DNA of 64,000 bases, taken from contig NC_067299.1 of the NCBI RefSeq assembly GCF_020740795.1, forward strand, positions 7,362,001 to 7,426,000, in the 5' to 3' direction. The position numbers and the translations under genes are program-made. This document shows, one piece after another, positions 26,880-38,348 of this stretch (the stretch's first letter is position 1; each line of letters begins with the position of its first letter). Source of the DNA: Apus apus (Eukaryota; Chordata; Aves; Apodiformes; Apodidae). The notes beneath the pieces are model-generated. The model worked only from the letters and a program-made list of their open reading frames with translations. It made no database searches and had not been told where the DNA came from.

Positions 26880-27812
26880 TGTCTTATCAGTGATCTAGGT
26901 GAGGGAAGTGAGTGCTTCCTCAGGCAGTTGCAGACACCAAATTAGGTGGAAGCATTGATCTCCAGGGTAGGAAGGCTCTGCAGAGGGACCTGGACAGGCT
27001 GGATTGTTTGGTCAAGGCCAGCTGTAGCAGGTCCAGCAAGGCCAAGTGCCAGGTCCTGCACTTGGGTCACAGCAACCCCAGGCAATGCTACAGGCTTGAG
27101 GCAGAGTGGCTGGAAAGCTGCTCAGTGGAAAAGGACCTGGGGGTGCTGGTGGACAGCCAGAGGAACATGAGCCAGCGTGTGCCCAGATGGCCAAGGAGGC
27201 CAACAAGCATCCTGGCCTGCAGCAGGAATGGCGTGGCCGGCAGGAGCAGGGAAGTGATCGTGCCCCTGGACTCAGCACTGGTGAGGCTGCACGTCAAGCA
27301 CTGTTCAGTTCTGGGCCCCTCACTACCAGAAGGACATTGAGGTGCTAGATCATGTCCAGAGGAGAGCTACCAAGCTGGTGAAGGGCCCAGAGAGCAAGTC
27401 CTGTGAGGAGAGGCTGAGGGAACTGGGGATGTGTGGTTTGGAGAAGAGGAGGCTGAGGAGAAACCTTATTGCTCTCTGCAACTACCCGAAAGGAGGTTGT
27501 GGGGGGGTGGGTGTGTTGGTCTCTGCTCCTGGGTGAGTAACAACAGGACTAGAGGAAATGGCCTGAAGTTGCACCAGGGGAGGTTTAGAATTGATATTAG
27601 GAAGGATTTCTTAGCCATAACAGTGGTCAGGCATTGGAAGGGGCTGCCTAAGGGGGTGGTTGAGTTGCCATCCCTGGAAGTACTAATAAAATGTGTAGAT
27701 GTGGCAGGTCAGGACATGCTGAAGTGGGCAGGGTGTTTTTTTCTGGGTTTATGGTTGGACTTCGTGATCTTGGAGGTCTTTTCCACCCACAACAATTCTG
27801 TGATTCTGTGAT
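26880..27812 (+). mobile_element. CR1 LINE, 5'-truncated 3' end
   Basis: This is the 3' end of a CR1 non-LTR retrotransposon in plus orientation. The first part encodes remains of the C-terminal reverse transcriptase region: DTKLGGSID-like, LQRDLDRLD, then KCQVLHLGHSNP and EKDLGVLVDSQRNMS. It is followed by the CR1 3' region (GAGGAGAGGCTGAGGGAACT, AGGCTGAGGAGAAACC, CACCAGGGGAGGTTTAGA) and ends in two ATTCTGTG octamers. Frames are broken in several places, so it is a dead 5'-truncated copy. Such copies are typical of bird genomes. Confidence 0.93.
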
Positions 27813-27879
27813 TGAGTTGCTCAACTCATGTCTAGGTTTGAAAACAGTTGGACATAAATGTCCGGTGGCTACAGTAAAG

Positions 27880-27940
27880 ATGGAAGACCTTGTCCCCATT
27901 ATATGGAAAAGGAAACTGAGGCCAGAGGGTGTGGAAATGT
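27880..27940 (-). repeat. MIR-type relic fragment
   Basis: The phrase CCCCATTATATGGAAAAGG followed by AAACTGAGGCCAGAG is the reverse complement of the MIR core (CTCAGTTTCC...CATCTGTAAAATGGGG). It is short and diverged. Confidence 0.5.
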
Positions 27941-30558
27941 TGAGTCTGATATTATGGTGATTCGATGGGTAGAAAAAAGATTGGCCCTCCTGATTTTAGG
28001 GCCTCATGGAATCCCACCAGTGTTAGAAATGTCAGTTAAGGATAACTGATTAAGGAAATAAGAGCTTACTGGCACAAAATAGTGATCTGCAGGCAGGCAA
28101 TGACAGGCCATTACCAGACCTGCTAATGGGGATTTGCATTAACTATTTGGAGGTATTTTGTAAGCCCCTTGGCCACATGTCAAAGCACTGAGCTGGTACA
28201 TTGTTCCAGCATTGGAGTTACTGTTGTTGGTGTGAATCCAGAGATGTTGTGGTTGTGTAATGCTACCAAGTCCTTGCTTTCCTCCTGGTTACCTTTTGAA
28301 TGGAGGTCCTTTCCTTGATTTTGATAACAGCTATTAAACGTGACTGCACCCACTCAACATTGCTGTGCTTCTCAGAAACAGGGCAGCAATTGTGCAACCT
28401 CCATTCATCCGTCCATACAGAGCAGTTAATTTCCATTATTGAGGTTTCCCAACATCATAACAGAGTTGCATTAATGTGGCTTATCTGTGATAACCAGTGC
28501 AAACTAGTGCAGGAAAATGCATGAACAGAGCCAGTCCTGTTTAATTCAGTCTGGTGACTGAACATTACACCATTATACTCCACCAGCTCCGCTTCGGGGT
28601 GTAGCTGCACCATCTCTCAGCTTCCTGCTCCTCCCTACACTGTTCCTTTCCTGACGTGTGCTGCGGTGCTTGCTCTCAGCTTGGATGCCCACTGGCTGTA
28701 TTTTGATGCATATATTTGCTGGAATTGCTGGGAACAAGTTACCACCATCAGTTACTCTGTGCTCTGAGCAAGCCAGGTTGTAGCTTCACCAAATTCCCTC
28801 TGTTCCCACCGTCACTGTGTGTTTGCCTGTTTTTCTCCTGCAGCTGGCCCAGAAGCTCACTGGTGCATCTTTCCCACTGCTCCATCACCCCATGAAGAGG
28901 GGCTGAAGGAGCTCACACATTGCCCCATGTAATCTTGGTGCTAACTGACATTTCTCCTCCTCTCATTTATCCCAAATCCCTTCCTTTTCAGATCCCTTCA
29001 TTTCCTCCTGCTCTCAGTTTTTAAGCCTTCTCTTATGTGACTGTCTAGAACAGCTTTCCTCTGTACTTCTCTCCTCTTTCAAATCCTTCCTTAAACCACA
29101 GCCACTTTAGCAAGTCCTCCTTTTCAGAAGCAGTAATCCCCATTTGTGCCATAGCCCACAAACATTATCTGGTGTCATGTTAAGCATGTGTACAGCCTCT
29201 AAGGTAGTCTGGTGAGGTTTCTGAGAGAGAGCAGAGATTCTAAATCCCTTTGAAATGTAATAGAAATCAGGCACCTAATTCTCTTTGGTTGAAAAATCCC
29301 AGCTCTTCTCCTGGGGCAAGGTGTGTGTATTGATCTAGGCAATGCACTATGGTACCACTGTACCATGCTATGTGAGTTTTATATTGAACCATTAATCATT
29401 TGAATGCACAGCAACGTGTGAGTTGAGAGCATGTGCCCAGTATTAAGATGGGCTGATTTAGATGTGTCCCGTGGGGCTGGTTCTTGCTCAATTGCTCATT
29501 TCCAGATGTGAGTTTTGAGAAAGGCAGAGCTTGCAAGTGCTGTGTCTGTCTTCTGTTAAGGATCCCCCATAGTCAGTTCCTATCTCTGTGTAAGTTAAGT
29601 GGAATTATTCCCAGTGGTAGCAGCAGCAGCAGGACCATAGACACTTTGCTTCTCAGCTCCTTGCTGTGAAACAGGTTTGCTATCAGCTGTATCTGCCAAG
29701 CAGGTGAATTCTCGCTGTTCCCACCAGGGCTGTTGCCATGAGAGCCCTGTACAAAAAGGTGACTTTGAGAATTGTGTTATTGTCAGGAATACTTACCTTG
29801 CAGTGTTTCTCAAAGGAAAGAAGATTGGAGCTGGGATTTAAGAGAAGTGTGGTCTGGTCATAAATGGGTTTAGGAATAGGGCTAGACTATAGCATAGTCA
29901 TGTAGACTGTTGTCCAGTGGCCAAAGCAGAGAGAAGTAACCCAGGTGGTGGTGGGTCTGCTCTCCCACCACTGTGAGACAGGCTGTTTGTGCAGGGACCC
30001 CCAGCAGTCCTACACTCACCCCACTTCTGCTTTTATTAAATTCAGTGGTAAAATTTATGTGAGGAGCCTCTCAGATCCTAAGTCATAAGCACTTTTGAGA
30101 ACTTGCACCCTCCTAATTTTTTATTAATTCCATTCATTCCTCATGTTATGATTTAATTCCCAGGAGCATTTTTTAGGAGTAATCTGTGGGTAAATGGGAC
30201 TCTTGTGTCTCTTCCTGGTGCAGGACTTTGCCTGATAAAAAGTGCTACCCAAGTAAATGTAAACTGTCAGTCATGATCTGTCCTTAATGAGTTCTGTTCT
30301 GGATTCAGCTCAATTAGAAATGCACTTCGAGGGGAAAAAATACCTACTGTGTCAATGTTTACCCAGTAGAGTAAACCACAACTGTCCTGGGCAGGAGCTG
30401 TGGTCTGCAGAATCACGCCAGGCTCAGCTCCCCCCAGCTATGGCTGAGAGCAGATCCAACAGCACGTTTGCAGGATACATTCTCCTCCATTAAAAAGATG
30501 AAAGGTAAGAGAAGGAGAGGAGGCTAATTCTGATCAATTGCCAAAATCATAAAACCTG

Positions 30559-30580
30559 GAGAGAGAGAGAGAGAGAGAGA
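30559..30580. repeat. (GA)11 microsatellite
   Basis: A perfect GA dinucleotide run of 11 units, followed by a short purine-rich tail. Confidence 0.95.
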
Positions 30581-30589
30581 AAGAAACCT

Positions 30590-30700
30590 GCTGTAAATTA
30601 CGCAGTGAGTCCATGCTGGAGCTGGGGATTAAACCCAGGTCTGCAAAATTCCACTCAATTACTGTGAGCATGAGGCCACTTGCATCTGCTGACTCCCTGC
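30590..30700 (-). repeat. MIR-type SINE relic
   Basis: The phrases GAGCTGGGGATTAAACCCAG and GTCTGC, preceded by an ACGCAGTGAGT segment, match the reverse complement of the tRNA-derived part of MIR-like SINEs. The GGATTAAACCC word is the decayed B box region. The copy is old and truncated. Confidence 0.55.
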
Positions 30701-31189
30701 TCCAGGTACTCCTCTTCTGAGGCAGCAAAGCTGCTTGCAAAGTATGAAGGTGGCAGAATTTGAGCTAGTCAGCAATGCTTTTCTAAGCGATGCAATTAAT
30801 GCAAACCCTTGAGTAAGTATGGGATGGCAGGATCACATACCCTCTGCTCCATGGCATACTGGAGCTGTTTAAGAAATCCCTCAGCTTTATGAGTTCCTGG
30901 GCAGAACTATTGCACTTGGTTAGGCTGAGTGGGGTTCACTGGCTGTAGTTTGTGCAAGCAGGGTGGTGAATGAGTGACTGGAGAGGATGAACAGCGAGGG
31001 AGGACAGGCTTTCTATTATAGAAGATCTGAATTTATTTCCCTTCATTTGTTGCAAGTCAGAATCCATTCTCTTCATTTTTATTTTTCCATGCTGTGACAC
31101 CTTTAAAATCCATGGTACATTTAACTTTTGATTTTTGTTTAATACCTTTTAAAGTGATCTAATGCAGACAGATTACAGACAGTAAGAAT

Positions 31190-32170
31190 TACTGTCCTTT
31201 GGTGGAAGTACCATCTCATCCAGGGAACCGCAGGAGAGGGATGAGGAGGGGGCTGCAGCCCAGCACACCAGGGGGAGGTGCAGGGCAGTTCCTGGGCCCA
31301 AGGGCAGCAGAATGGCATGGGAGCAATCCCCAGGAAAGGGGCTTTTTGCCCCCAACCCTCCTCCTTCTCCCACATTTGGGCAACTTTCAGGCCACAGCCC
31401 CTCAGCTCCCCAGACAGCCATATTTGGCCACACAAATCACCACCACAGTGGCCTCCTGTTGTCACAAACCACCTCACTGGGACACAGGGACACCAGGAGC
31501 TGGCCCACAGTTTAAGCTGAGTTTTGAGGCACCCTCATGTCAAGATGCCCAGTGGCAAGAGGTCACATAGCAGCAAGGCGGGTGGTTGCCCACCTTTGAG
31601 TTGGGGTGATTGGAGATGGCTGCAGGACCCATGGAGAAAGAGAAGGCAGTATCATGCAGCTGACAGTGTGAAGCCCATGAAGATTGATCTGCCCAAAGAC
31701 CAAGAAGAGCCTGTGGAAGTTGATCCACCCGAAGACCAAGAAGAGACGATGGCAGTGGACCCCCCTCCAGCATGACTCGCCACACCACTGTGCCAAAGCT
31801 CCCCTCCACAACACCTTGCTGATACTGGTGCAGGAGTGCCTGGCCAGTGCCACACCACTGTCCCAGCCTCAGTGCCACCCATTCCACCTTCTGACAGCCA
31901 GCAGTGATGCTGTTGATTGCTGTAGGCAGCATGAGCCCTTCTCTTCCGTTCTTGTACACCTACCCCTGTCCCTCCTGAAGGGTTGCCATCTCTTCTGCTC
32001 TGAGCCCCAAGAAAAGGGGACCAAATAACACCACTTCTGCTGGGCTGCTGTGTTGAGGTGACTGGACTCCTCACTTACAGGGCCAACAAGGTCACCGGGG
32101 CCTGGAGGTGGGCTTCCAGCACTCTGACTACCAGGGTGGTTCGGGATGAAGCCAAGACCCTCTATGGTCA
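31190..32170 (+). pseudogene. GC-rich island with decayed acidic/proline repeat frame
   Basis: This stretch is clearly more GC-rich than its surroundings. A frame opening at 31,524 (further ATG at 31,545) and ending with TGA at 31,773-31,775 begins with a basic Ser-rich part (GKRSHSSKAGG). It then carries an imperfect repeat of the form (I/V)D(L/P)P(K/E)DQEE(P/T) followed by VDPP at about 31,680-31,770. After the stop, a different frame stays open from 31,684 to 32,028 with many Cys, Pro and Leu. This suggests an older longer frame, now shifted or stopped. I do not recognise a family with confidence. A CR1 3' end follows. It could be a decayed retrocopy, a lineage-specific repeat, or non-coding GC-rich sequence. 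Confidence 0.3.
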
Positions 32171-32369
32171 TGCAAAAAGAACAGCAACATATTCAGCAGA
32201 GAAGTTAGAGGTGTTCCCCTGGAGAAGCAGACAACTACAGGTCTTCCAGGAGGCAGTGCTGGCCTTCAGCATTAATGTCCCTTCTAGCTGCTTCAATTTG
32301 GAGTTTTTCCAAGGGTCATTGTTGCCTCATTTTAAAAGACCAAACGAAACAGGAAAAAGAAACACAGGT

Positions 32370-32882
32370 GTCTTTTCTGTCCAGTTCTGGAGTCCCCAGC
32401 ACAAGAAAGATGTGGAGCTATTGGAGTGAATCCAGAGGAGGCCAGGAAGATGATCTGAGGGCTGGAGCAGCTCTGCTCTGCAGACAGGCTGAGAGAGTTG
32501 GGGGTTGTTCAGCCTCGAGAAGAGAAGGCTTCAGGGAGACCTTAGAGCACCTTCCAGTGCTTGAAGAGGATACAGGAAAGCTGGGAAGATACTTTTGACA
32601 AGGACAGGGAGTGAGAGGACAAGGGGGAATGGATTAAAACTGGAAGAGAGGAGATTTAGATGAGGTATTAAGAATAAATTTTTTAGCGTGAGGGTGGTGA
32701 GACACTGGAACAAGTTGCCCAGAGAATCTGTGCCTGCCCGGCCCTGGAAGTGTTCAAAGCCAGGCTGGATGGGGCTTGGAGCAACCTATTTTAGTGGGAG
32801 GTGTCCCTGCCCATGGCAGGGTGTTGGGCCCAGATGATCTTCAAGGCCCTTCCAACCCAAACCATTCTGTGATTCTATGATA
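32370..32882 (+). mobile_element. CR1 LINE, 3' end
   Basis: The order CCAGTTCTGGAGTCCCCAGC, GTTCAGCCTCGAGAAGAG, ATTAAAACTGGAAGAGAGGA, GTGAGGGTGGTGAGACACTG, GTGGGAGGTGTCCCTGCCCA, CTTCCAACCCAAACCATTCT is the standard avian CR1 3' end. It finishes with ATTCTGTGATTCTATGA. The element is in plus orientation and 5'-truncated, with no functional frame. Confidence 0.95.
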
Positions 32883-33719
32883 CCCTATTTAATAAAATAT
32901 TGTAAGGCAGATGGGTCACTCCATGCATGAAGAAAGAAAGATATACTAAGCTTGGATGCTATGGCAGTAGAACTTTATAAGCTTATATCAATTTTAGGCA
33001 GGAATACTCTCCTAAAGTTTTCTAATCACTTTGGCAGGGTAACTAGCTACCCTTGTTTTGAAATCAGAAATAGTTGTTGCCGTTTGCAGTATTTAATGTA
33101 GATCTATGTAAATTGCTAGGGGAGGGGGAGGAGAACAGTTTGATCTTAAAATATAATTTAGAATGTTCTCATCTTTTCTTGTAATGGCTGTTTTGATCAT
33201 TTGTTGCCACCTCCCAGTTTTCAAACATTTTAAGTCTCAAGAAGGTCTGATACTTTTAAAGATAAGGATCAAATTTGATGTATTTTTGTCTCAGTTCTCA
33301 TGCCTTTGACATTCAGGCTTGCAGACTTCTTCCACTATCAAAGGGCTTTAACATCTTTTTTATATTTTTGAATGAAAATTGACATTCTCATTTGATAATG
33401 TGACTCTAGGAGCCAAGACTTTTAAGAAAAATGCCAAAACCATAATACTTACAGGAATTTGCAACTTTACTATTAATAATGGGTGCCTCAGATTCAGATT
33501 ACTTCGCTTCAAGCCTCCTGAGATTTTGATGTTTCACTGAAATCCGCCCAGATTCTTGTGATCTTTCAAGGTGGGGAGACAGTGGAAAAATACTTTCTTG
33601 GGAGAAGAACTGGTTCCAAAGCATGGATCCAGTTTCCAGTTTGAACCTCTTTAAACATCAAATATTTTCAGGTCTAAGGTTTGGTTGTCTGCAATCTTGT
33701 TTTTTCCCCACTCTTTTTT

Positions 33720-33990
33720 GCTTTGCTGGTAGAACAAAGACTTTGATTTAAGGTTATATGCCTGGAAAAATAAAGCATTTAATTTACATTTTACAAGGCA
33801 GTTATTGCAGGTTAATTAAATATCAATTGAGTGTTATAGGCCATATTAAGATTTATTAATAACCAAGCAGATAAATCTCTTTGGAATTCAATTAAATGAA
33901 AATCACATAAAAATATATGTGCAATTTTATTCATATAATACATAAAACTTATGAATTACAGGGCAGCATTGTACAGGAGGTTGATTAATG
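33720..33990. promoter_or_regulatory. AT-rich candidate conserved element
   Basis: A dense cluster of TTAATT, TTTATTAAT and AATTAAAT words, including GGTTAATTAAATATCAATTG near 33,811, with no tandem-repeat structure. It resembles homeodomain-site clusters in conserved enhancers but could simply be AT-rich sequence. Confidence 0.2.
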
Positions 33991-34035
33991 GGAATTAATT
34001 GCTGAAATACACAAAAAGAAATTTAAACTTTATAA

Positions 34036-34100
34036 GAAGTGTGGTATACTTCTTATAGTATACTTCTATATACTTCTATAGTAGAAGTATAGCACGCTTC
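34036..34100. other. Imperfect inverted repeat (hairpin)
   Basis: Positions 34,036-34,053 pair with 34,083-34,100 at 16 of 18 positions, GAAGTGTGGTATACTTCT against the complement of AGAAGTATAGCACGCTTC. After a two-base bulge the stem continues for five more pairs (34,054-34,058 with 34,076-34,080). The loop is about 17 bases. The TACTTCTATA word is repeated twice inside. The RNA could fold as a pre-miRNA-sized hairpin, or the structure may be a decayed miniature palindromic element. The pairing is directly visible; a function is not. Confidence 0.6.
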
Positions 34101-34834
34101 TCCCCTATGCTTGGAAAGCTGGGTTTGTGTCTGGACTTACACCATCTGACTCCATCCCTTAAGATGCACCTTGGACATAAATCTGCTTCCCCTCCCTCAC
34201 CTACTTTAGCTCAGGTGTTCAGGCTTGGAGAGAGGAACAACTGTATTGCCAGCACGTCCTGTTGAGTTTGTTGTGGGACTGGAAGTCTGAGAGATGAAAT
34301 AACCAGCAGACTGAGATGCTGGTTGGCTATCCAGGACACTGAAAGTGTAGCTGGGTTCCTGTCTGGTGTCACAGGCAGGATCTCTGTCTGTAAGGGAAAA
34401 ACTTGTGAGCGTATCCCGAGGTTTGGGAGTGCTTGTACCAATGGATGTCAGGGAGTTTTGGCCCTGGTGTTTCTTAAAAATCTCTCTTAGGCATTTGTAA
34501 GTTAGTTGGCAATAGAAACACTGCTAACCAGGTCGTCTGCAAGCTCAGTGGTGTGTTGGGCTTTAACCAGGATTAGTGAGTAGGTCTAGACCCATTGTGG
34601 GAAGCAAAGCTTCTGATGTTGGAGATGAGGCTCAGGAGCTGAACTTGGAAAGTATCTTTCCAATATTTGCAGAGCAGTGGAGGCCTGGCTTGCTGCCATC
34701 TTTTCCCTGTGCATCCTGTGTTAAATACTGTCAATATGAGATTATGTTTCAATTACAGTACCAGACTGACTGGTTTAACTCCTACCATGAATCTATTTTC
34801 CTTTATTACCATGTACTAACTATGTGACTGATGT

Positions 34835-34905
34835 ACCAGACACCAAAAGAGATGGTCTCTGCCCAGAGGGCTTTGTCTAAAAGAAACATGCCAGGAGAAG
34901 ACAAA
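34835..34905 (-). repeat. L2-type relic fragment
   Basis: AGATGGTCTCTGCCCAGAGG and the adjoining CTTTGTCTAAAAG resemble the reverse complement of the L2/MIR-like 3' region (CTTTGGGGCAGGGACCATCT type). It is short and diverged. Confidence 0.35.
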
Positions 34906-36539
34906 ACGCAACAGAAAATGCAGATGAATGAGTAACTCAGTTGAGATTTTCTTTTTAATTTGAGGATTCTTTGCTTGCTCGTGTGTTTGGCTTGAGTTTT
35001 AATATTACTAAACTTGCTTCCTGCAGACAGACATTGCACAAGAACAGAGACTTCCATAGAAACTCAAACAGGGTTAGGCATGTGGCTCTTTGAAGTGTGT
35101 GTGTGTGTGTTGGGGGATGAATGCTGACTGCACACATGGGAACACTGGAGGATGGAAAATGGAAGGGGAACCACATTCCAGCTGTAACGACAGCTCCAGC
35201 AGACACCATGGCTCGTGCTGGGGAAGTTTAACCAGGTTTAAGAGATAGCAGGTGTCTTTCTGTCACTGCGCTCCTTGCTCACCCTCCCTGCTCCTCCAGT
35301 AGAGAATGCAGGCATCTGTCTCCTCTGTGCTTCATCTCTGCTTCTCCCTGCAATAGTTGTCAGGGATATTAGCATTAAATACTTACTGCCTGGCTTAACT
35401 AAGGGGTAAGATAGGATTTAATTTGTATGGCTGAAATCCAATTATATAATGGAGCCCCTGGGGGAAGCAGTTATACCTGCTGAATCTCTTGGATGAGTAA
35501 TTGTGCAAAAAGGCTCCTCCAGAAGTAGAAACAGATCTAAAATAATTTTTTCCCTCTTTTTTATTTATTTTTTTTTTTGCTGCTGATGCTGTTACATAAT
35601 AGGGTTGAGACCCTGAAAAGAAAAGTCAATGACAACCAAGTGCAGTAGATGGAATTAAAGCATTGCCAGGAGAAAACAAGTTATAATCTGATAAAATCAA
35701 GGATCTAACAGGAAGTCTGCAGCAGCATTAGCTTGGAGGAGCCAAAATGCAGGGCAGCCAAAGGAAGCTTACTCATCTTTTTGGAAAACTGCACAGAGGC
35801 TTTGCTGTCTAACTTTTTCCCCCACTTCTACCATGAGCAGGGAAATGGAATCCTTTTGAATTGCTTTTGACAAAGCTTGGGAGGTGGGTAGGTATTAAAA
35901 AAATCTAAGCAGTCAACTGATTCAGATCCTTTTGAAAAACCCCTGTTCCTTATCCTGCATGTCATCTGCATGCTGATAAGAATCAAAATCATAGGTGATG
36001 ATGAACAGGACAGGAACAAAAGCATGATGAGGTTCTCAGCAAGGATTCTGAAAGCAGGCAAGCTTGTAAAGTGTTGGATGAGGATTGGGTCTTGACAACT
36101 GTCCCATCTGATACCTTCAGCAGCTCCAAATCCCACAAAGGAATGTACCAAGGGCTCTAAATGAGGCTGAAAGCATCAGCTCTTATACTAGGCAAGTTTC
36201 CTCAAAGGTCAGAGTACCATATTTAATTCTACTTTTAAAAATAGAAAGAAAAATTTTCTTCTTTTCTAATGAATTCTGAGTGGAAAAATCATTTCCTCAG
36301 TCTCTTTGATGACATGACTACATGAAGATATAATGATGACTGCAGACAGCCCAGGAAAGGCCATAACTCCCAATGCAAACAGGACAAACCTGCCTGGCCA
36401 GATACCCCCACCCCGGTCTTACTGGCTGAGCAAATCTTCCAATAATCTTTCGATGCTTATGAAAACCAGCTAAAGCACAAGCTGTTGCAACACTTGGTCT
36501 GGTGAGGGGAAGGTACCTGTCTCGCAGACTCGCAGCTCC

Positions 36540-36800
36540 ACCCTGTGGCTCTTTTTTGGCAGGATAAACCCAAGGTTTCCGAAGCTTTAAAACCTGTTGA
36601 GGTCAACGTTGTTATACTGTGGCGATGCTCTTGCAATGTGCATGAGAAATTTGATGTATATTTCTTGGTCAAATTCTTAGCGAACTGTCATCTTCCATTT
36701 GAACAATGGCAAAAAAATGCAAATAGAATTTTTAATGAAAGAGAAAACCCAGTAGTCTTATTACTCCCTTTCTTAAAAACCTCCCAGCACAAAAGGTAGG
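36540..36800. promoter_or_regulatory. Candidate conserved element with SOX and octamer sites
   Basis: This complex stretch keeps several CpGs, unusual for neutral AT-rich DNA. It contains an AACAATGG SOX-type site (36,702-36,709) seven bases before a perfect POU octamer ATGCAAAT (36,717-36,724). A frame stays open for 84 codons across it (36,545-36,799), but the product has no recognisable domain. Regulatory DNA is more likely than coding. Confidence 0.3.
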
Positions 36801-37084
36801 AGAATAAAAAAGTGGGGAACTGGTAACTTACACACTTCACCTTCCCAAATTCTCTATGAGCAGAATGCAGTAGTTTTCTCTCAATTTATTTGTTATATTA
36901 ACTTATTAATCACCACAGCAAATGATATTTTATTTATAAGCTTATTTCACAAAGGATTCTCTTGTGACAATTTCAGTGAAATTAACTTGGCAACTCACAC
37001 CATATTGCTTTGCTTTCCTTCCAGGGTAATGTCTGTGACTTGCTTTTTCCAGGAGGATTAGGGCACTTGTAATTAAAATAAGCT

Positions 37085-37522
37085 TTTATTTGTGCATACC
37101 TACAGTTTTACTGTTGGTAAACTCAAGAGATGGGTACATATTTACAGAACACAGATGAGTGATACCAACAGAATTCATTTTAGCTTTGAACTAGTATTGT
37201 AGAAATACCCCATTCCTCCAAGCTCAAGTGAAATCTGAAATCTCTGTTCTGCTTAATGTGGGTTTACCAGTCTCTATATACCTTCAAAATAGAGGAGCTG
37301 ATAAAGTGACACAAACCCCAGTTTTTGTTGTGAATCTTCTGGCAGCACCTGACCCATCCGTGAAATACTGGTCCTGGATGGACTGTGCAGCTCCAGTGCC
37401 ATTAAGTTAGTTGAGATGACCTCTTCCCTCTGAGGTTCAGCTGTGATTTAGCATAAATGCATCCCTAAGGTCTTCACTGAATTTGTTGTCTGCCAGTGCA
37501 GCAGTTGAACGTGGGGTTTAAT
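37085..37522 (-). promoter_or_regulatory. Candidate poly(A) signals of the HSD3B7-like gene
   Basis: On the minus strand, downstream of the stop codon at 38,349, the first poly(A)-signal-like words I see are a variant ATTAAA (plus-strand 37,517-37,522) and a canonical AATAAA (plus-strand 37,085-37,090). They imply 3' UTRs of about 0.8 or 1.3 kb. Which is used cannot be told from sequence alone. Confidence 0.3.
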
Positions 37523-38348
37523 TTCTTTTGCTTTGCTGCTAGAGTGCTGTGAGATAAGAGAATTTGAGTTACAAACTGTATGAATCCCACCTTTAAGCTG
37601 GTAGAGATCAGTTATCTATCCATACAGTTAGAAAGTCAGCCTATACATTGTTAACACAAGAGACTGGAAGTTTCTTTTTACAGGGAGACTATTTCAAACC
37701 AGATCTAATATTCCACAAGTCAAGAATACCAGGAGACACCTTGGAGAAGGTAGCTCTGGAAAAGGGAATTATTTTTTCTTTTTCGAAAACCCTGAAACAG
37801 AACAAGAACTTGCAGGGCTTCCCTTGTCTTCCCCAAAACTATCCCTGAAGACCCCCTGAGTGTATGAGCCAGGTACAACTATCCCACCAGATGCCTGAGA
37901 CTGTGGCGAGAGAGAGGTCCATTTACTGGGTAAGGAAAGAGATGGAGGCTCATCTGTCCATGGAACAAAACTGGTTAACTGATGTTACCAAAAAAGTGTT
38001 TGCTGTGCATCATCTCCATCTGAACCTGTCCCTTGTTCCCATGAGTGATCCTGGTGCAGTGGTGGCACCACAGGAATGAGCAAGGCCAGCAAGTTCTGCA
38101 TCTGTGTGCACAGACCTGCAAGAGGATCCTTTCAAATGCACCCTGGTGTTTCATATGTCACTCAAAAGAGCTGAGTTGTTGGCATGCAAAGGGTATATAT
38201 TTGCAGCTGGAGACTTCTGCTCTTTCTCTGTCTCTGTACCAGGATTTCTTAGTGTTTGCAAAATTTCTGCTGAAGATCTGTGCATGTTGTGAAGTTCAGA
38301 TGAAACTCAGTGGTGTGAGAAGGTCTTTCCTTACCCCAAACATGCTGC

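Larger units (their letters stand above)
27813..31189. other. Non-coding stretch between CR1 copies
   Basis: No gene can be supported. It contains two MIR-type relics and one GA microsatellite (listed separately). The remainder is unique sequence with only short chance open frames. Confidence 0.5.
32883..37084. other. AT-rich non-coding stretch
   Basis: No gene can be supported. The stretch between 33.1 and 34.1 kb is strikingly AT-rich. It contains a hairpin, candidate regulatory elements and an L2-type relic, all listed separately, and a GT run at about 35,096-35,110. The right end approaches the possible 3' end of the HSD3B7-like gene on the minus strand. Confidence 0.5.

Noticed and set aside
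26912-27811. Several overlapping open frames on both strands
   Set aside because: They are remains and antisense shadows of the CR1 element.
31540-32074. Minus-strand frames of 96 to 140 codons in the GC-rich island
   Set aside because: GC-rich DNA lacks stops by composition; the plus-strand reading with the peptide repeat explains the pattern better.
1-37084. Search by eye for MYL10 EF-hand exons, expected near COL26A1 from human gene order
   Set aside because: No DQNRDGxID-type coding sequence found on either strand; the gene is absent from the window or lies outside it.
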